Of a stretch of 64,000 nucleotides of DNA, positions 61,431 to 64,000 are shown in pieces. The notes under the pieces were generated by a model. It ran no database searches. It was not told the DNA's origin and saw only the letters and a program-made list of their open reading frames with translations. Source of the stretch: Fagopyrum homotropicum (Eukaryota; Streptophyta; Magnoliopsida; Caryophyllales; Polygonaceae); contig BSWB01000002.1 in NCBI GenBank assembly GCA_033239125.1, forward strand, positions 89,834,560 to 89,898,559. The letters run 5' to 3'. How positions within the stretch are numbered: the first letter of the stretch is position 1; every line of letters starts with the position of its first letter. A program made the position numbers and the translations under genes.

Positions 61431-62487
61431 TGATACGGTATTAGTCCGTGAATGAGTCGTCTAGGTACAATGATCCCGAATCCGGCTGAACGAGGCGAAT
61501 CCAGATGCGGAATGAAATGTCGATGGTAAATGGACGCAGGATGGTGTAGAGAAGAACCAAAGAGAGTCAACGAAAGGAACCAAGGCTGAAGAGCCAAAAC
61601 CCCACTTTGTGAATGTCCTAGACCCGTCTCCAATACAACTTTACACTAGGTCCGGCTGGACTAGCACAAAGAGGGACTCGTGAAGGCTCGAAGCACCAAT
61701 CCGAAGGCGGTTGACACGAACAAGCTCAGCCAAGCAAACAACAGCAATGCCAATCAAAAACTCTCTTGTTCTTTGATTGATTTTGTGAATGATTACAAAT
61801 GTAATTCTAAGCAATGAAATTAACGTACCTAATCAGTAGCTAAAGAGGCTACTTATAGACTCTTTTATCTAGACAAAAATAATGAAAAGAAAACTAAAAC
61901 ATTAGTGGGAAGGTGGTAATAAGAGAGCTTTCTCTAATGTAGCTAACAACTTAACAAACAACTAATTCAACATTGAAATAGGCTAACTTATTCAAAACAG
62001 ATCCTTGGAGTGAGTTGGACGTTTTTAAGAGCCAAATGGACTATCCGAATGGGCCTCCTTGAACGTGATCAGCTGGCTACCTTCTTGGGCTGCCTTGGAC
62101 GTGAGTAGCTGCCTCCCCTCTTGGGCTGCCTTGGACGTGAGCAACAACCTCCCCTCTTGGGCTGCTTTGGACGTGAGCAACAGCCTATCCTCTTGGTCTG
62201 CATGGGAAGTGAATAACGTCTGCATGGTCTCCTCGAGCTGCCTAGGAAGTGAGCACGTCGGCATGGTCTCCTCGAGCTGCCTGGGAAATGAGCACATCGG
62301 CATGGTCTCCTCCCTTGGTTCCCTTGCTCCTACATTCACCAAAAGATTAACACATGATGTATGGCAATTAAATGGTTCACGCATTGTGCCAAGCAATAGC
62401 ATTTCCCTTGACGTAACTTCTTGGATCTCCTTAGCTCTTGCTCTAGTAATGGGACCTTGATATCTTCCATGTGATGGTCCTACATCA
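61431..62487 (-). repeat. Family A LTR, complete (A4 3' LTR)
   Basis: 1057 bp, plus strand TGATACGG to CCTACATCA. The TATA region is degraded (CTACTTATAGACT near 61849). Very close to the A3 LTRs. Confidence 0.93.
62056..62320 (-). repeat. LTR minisatellite coding Pol-tail repeats (A4 copy)
   Basis: Three to four 36-bp units (LLTSKAAQEGR-type) and three 39-bp units (QLEETMPTCSLPR-type) on the element strand, all in one open frame with the Pol tail. Confidence 0.88.
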
Positions 62488-62500
62488 TCCACTCCTTCTT
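62488..62500 (-). other. Polypurine tract of A4
   Basis: AAGAAGGAGTGGA on the element strand directly before the LTR, inside the Pol frame. Confidence 0.75.
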
Positions 62501-62668
62501 GGAAAGAATTCGACCCCGAATTTCCATCTTGTTCCGAATCTCCTTCATAGGGGCTCAAATCTTCTACGTTAAAAGTGGTACTAACTTCATACTCTTCCGG
62601 TAAGTCCAACACATATGCGTTGTCGTTAATCCGGTGTAAGAATTTGAATGGTCCATCACCCCGTGGGG

Positions 62669-64000
62669 CTAGCTTGGATGGCGTTTTGTCGGAAACCGTT
62701 CTTTCCTTAGATGTAGCCAAACTAAGTCGCCGGGCTGGAAAACCATCTTCCGACGTCGTTTGTTATTCCGAGCTGCAGTTTTAACGCCCTTCTTATCAAG
62801 TGCAGCCTTGGTCTTAGCATGAAGTTCCTGAATGTAGTCCGCCTGTTCCAAAGCATCAAAAGCTACTCGATCCTTTCGAGGAATCGGTAATAAGTCCAAA
62901 GGAGTTAAAGGGTTAAATCCATAAACACATTTGAAAGGTGATAACGAAGTGGAAGAATGCATGGTGCAATTATAAGCAAACTCGATATGTGGTAACATGT
63001 CTTCCCATTCTTTTAAGTTATCTTTCAACATGGTTCTAAGGAGGGTTGTTAGGGTCCTATTGGTGACTTCCGTTTGCCCATTTGTTTGGGGATGACTAGA
63101 GGTCGAGAATAGTAATCAAGTGCCCATTTTTCCCAAATGCGTTTTCCAAAAGAAACTCAAAAACTTGACATCCCTATCACTAACAATAGTTTTAGCTATT
63201 CCATTCAATCTCACTATTTCCTTAAAGAAAAGATTAGCAACATTATATGCATCATCAGTTTTATGACATGGAATAAAATGTGCCATTTTAGAGAATCTAT
63301 CTACTACCACAAAAATGGAATCTCTTCCTTTCTTAGTCCTAGGTAGTCCAACAATGAAATCCATACTTATATCTTCCCAAGGGCCATTAGGCGTTGGTAA
63401 GGGTGTATACAGCCCGTGGGGTTGTACCCTAGCTTTGGCCTTAAGACATTCAATGCACCTTTTCAGCATGTGTTCTACATCCCTTAACATATGAGGCAAT
63501 AAAAGTGTGTTTGCAACATGTGATAAGTTTTGTCCCTCCCAAAATGCCCCATTAAACCTCCTTTATGGGCTTCTTCCACTAATAGGATCCTAAGGGAACA
63601 TCTAGGTATGCAAATCTTATCCACTTTAAACAAGAAACCTTCAAACACAAAGTACTTATCATAAGGGCCTTGAGTAGTGCATCTATGAAATATCTTCCCA
63701 AATTCAGCATCATCCACATATAATTCTTTAATGTAAGTAAAACCTAACATCCTAGAATCCAAGGTGGTGATTAAGGTGTATCTCCTAGACAATGCATCCG
63801 CTACGACATTATCCTTTCCTTTCTTATACTTGATAATGTAAGGAAAGGTTTCAATGAACTCCATCCACCTACCATGCCGCCTATCTAGCTTATCTTGGCT
63901 CCTAAAGTGTCTAAGTGAATCATGATCGGTTTTCAAAACAAACTCTTGGGGCCAAAGGTAATGTTGCCATGTTTTGAGTACCCTAAACAAGGCATACAAT
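62669..64000 (-). pseudogene. A4 RNase H end and integrase pseudogene
   Basis: From the window edge: 'LYALFRVLKTWQHYLWP', 'LKTDHDSLRHF', 'NVVADALSRR' (RNase H), then the integrase finger ('HKGGLMGHF'). A one-base deletion near 63494 breaks the frame. The core from 63499 has 'DISMDFIVGLP' and 'SDRDVKFLSFFWK', ending at TGA 63116 (AGA). The catalytic Glu region and the linker follow to 62669. All three catalytic acidic residues exist but in separate pieces. Confidence 0.87.

Larger units (their letters stand above)
62025..62720 (-). pseudogene. A4 Pol C-terminal module and LTR-encoded repeat tail
   Basis: Open stretch of 231 codons starting at a one-base deletion near 62685. 'GDGPFKFL' (GPF module), 'TTFNVEDLSPYEG', the PPT region, 'GPITRARAKEIQ', 'LLLGTMREPFNCHTSCVNLL', then three 13-residue and three to four 12-residue repeats, ending well inside the LTR near 62025. 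About 150 residues are LTR-encoded. It shows the full form of the family A tail. Confidence 0.82.
61431..64000 (-). mobile_element. Family A element A4 (3' LTR and pol; continues past window)
   Basis: Minus-strand copy with a complete 3' LTR, PPT, Pol tail, integrase and the RNase H end. It is inserted in D2 integrase; flank AAAAT at 61426-61430. The 5' part lies beyond 64000. Confidence 0.93.

Noticed and set aside
62059..62460. Plus-strand open frame of 133 codons with SWAALDVSN-type repeats (also 50245-50646)
   Set aside because: It is the antisense of the family A LTR minisatellite. Units of 36 and 39 bp keep all frames open, and the sense strand is the Pol tail.

Overview
The window is plant nuclear DNA made entirely of LTR retrotransposons of the Ty3/gypsy (Metaviridae) type. 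I found no host gene, tRNA, rRNA, CRISPR array or bacterial feature. Every intergenic stretch longer than 300 bases is an LTR, a 5' untranslated leader or a filler junction of an element. Plant origin is indicated by the 12-nt primer-binding site TGGTATCAGAGC (complementary to the 3' end of plant initiator tRNA-Met), the TATATAAA-type LTR promoters, and the single-frame Gag-Pol with a CCHC knuckle. The Pol tail carries a 'GPITRARAKEIQ'-type motif and runs into the 3' LTR. That combination resembles the CRM (centromeric retrotransposon) chromoviruses, so a centromeric or pericentromeric location is a reasonable inference, not a demonstration.

Five related families are named here by letter. All LTRs whose ends are visible begin TGAT and end ATCA. 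Family A has LTRs of about 1.06-1.17 kb, B about 0.83-0.85 kb when undeleted, C about 0.97 kb, and D at least 0.9 kb; E has coding sequence only.

Layout: E, minus strand, 1-2714. A0, plus, 2715-7432, joined tail-to-tail to A1, minus, 7433-13764. A family C tandem array, minus: C0 remnant 13765-13845, shared LTR 13846-14816, C1 body to 20548, filler, then C2 20631-21023 and 28855-30437. B1, plus, 21024-28854, sits inside C2 with a target-site duplication. A family D LTR piece, plus, lies at 30438-30965. A2, plus, occupies 30966-37605 and 45082-45523, split by B2, plus, 37606-45076, with a perfect 5-bp duplication. A 50-bp tip of C (C3) lies at 45524-45573. A chimeric A3, minus, covers 45574-50673. 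A family D tandem follows: D1 50674 to LTR 54623-55520 to D2 ending 61430. A4, minus, runs from 61431 past the window edge.

The coding regions are gag, aspartic protease, reverse transcriptase, RNase H and integrase in one frame, ending in a tail encoded by the LTR. Most copies carry stops and frameshifts, many of them C-to-T or G-to-A changes as expected from methylated DNA. The best-preserved frames are A1 (gag part through integrase; protease Asp changed to Asn) and C1 pol (RT to tail). Flanking duplications allow much of the insertion order to be read. The most parsimonious reading is that A2 and the C array landed in the 5' LTR of D1, and that a later recombination between two A copies deleted the intervening DNA. 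I see no non-transposon system here. The most unusual items are LTR minisatellites that encode 12- and 13-residue repeats of the Pol tail, two head-to-tail arrays sharing LTRs, a large inverted repeat, and several repair patches copied from nearby sequence.
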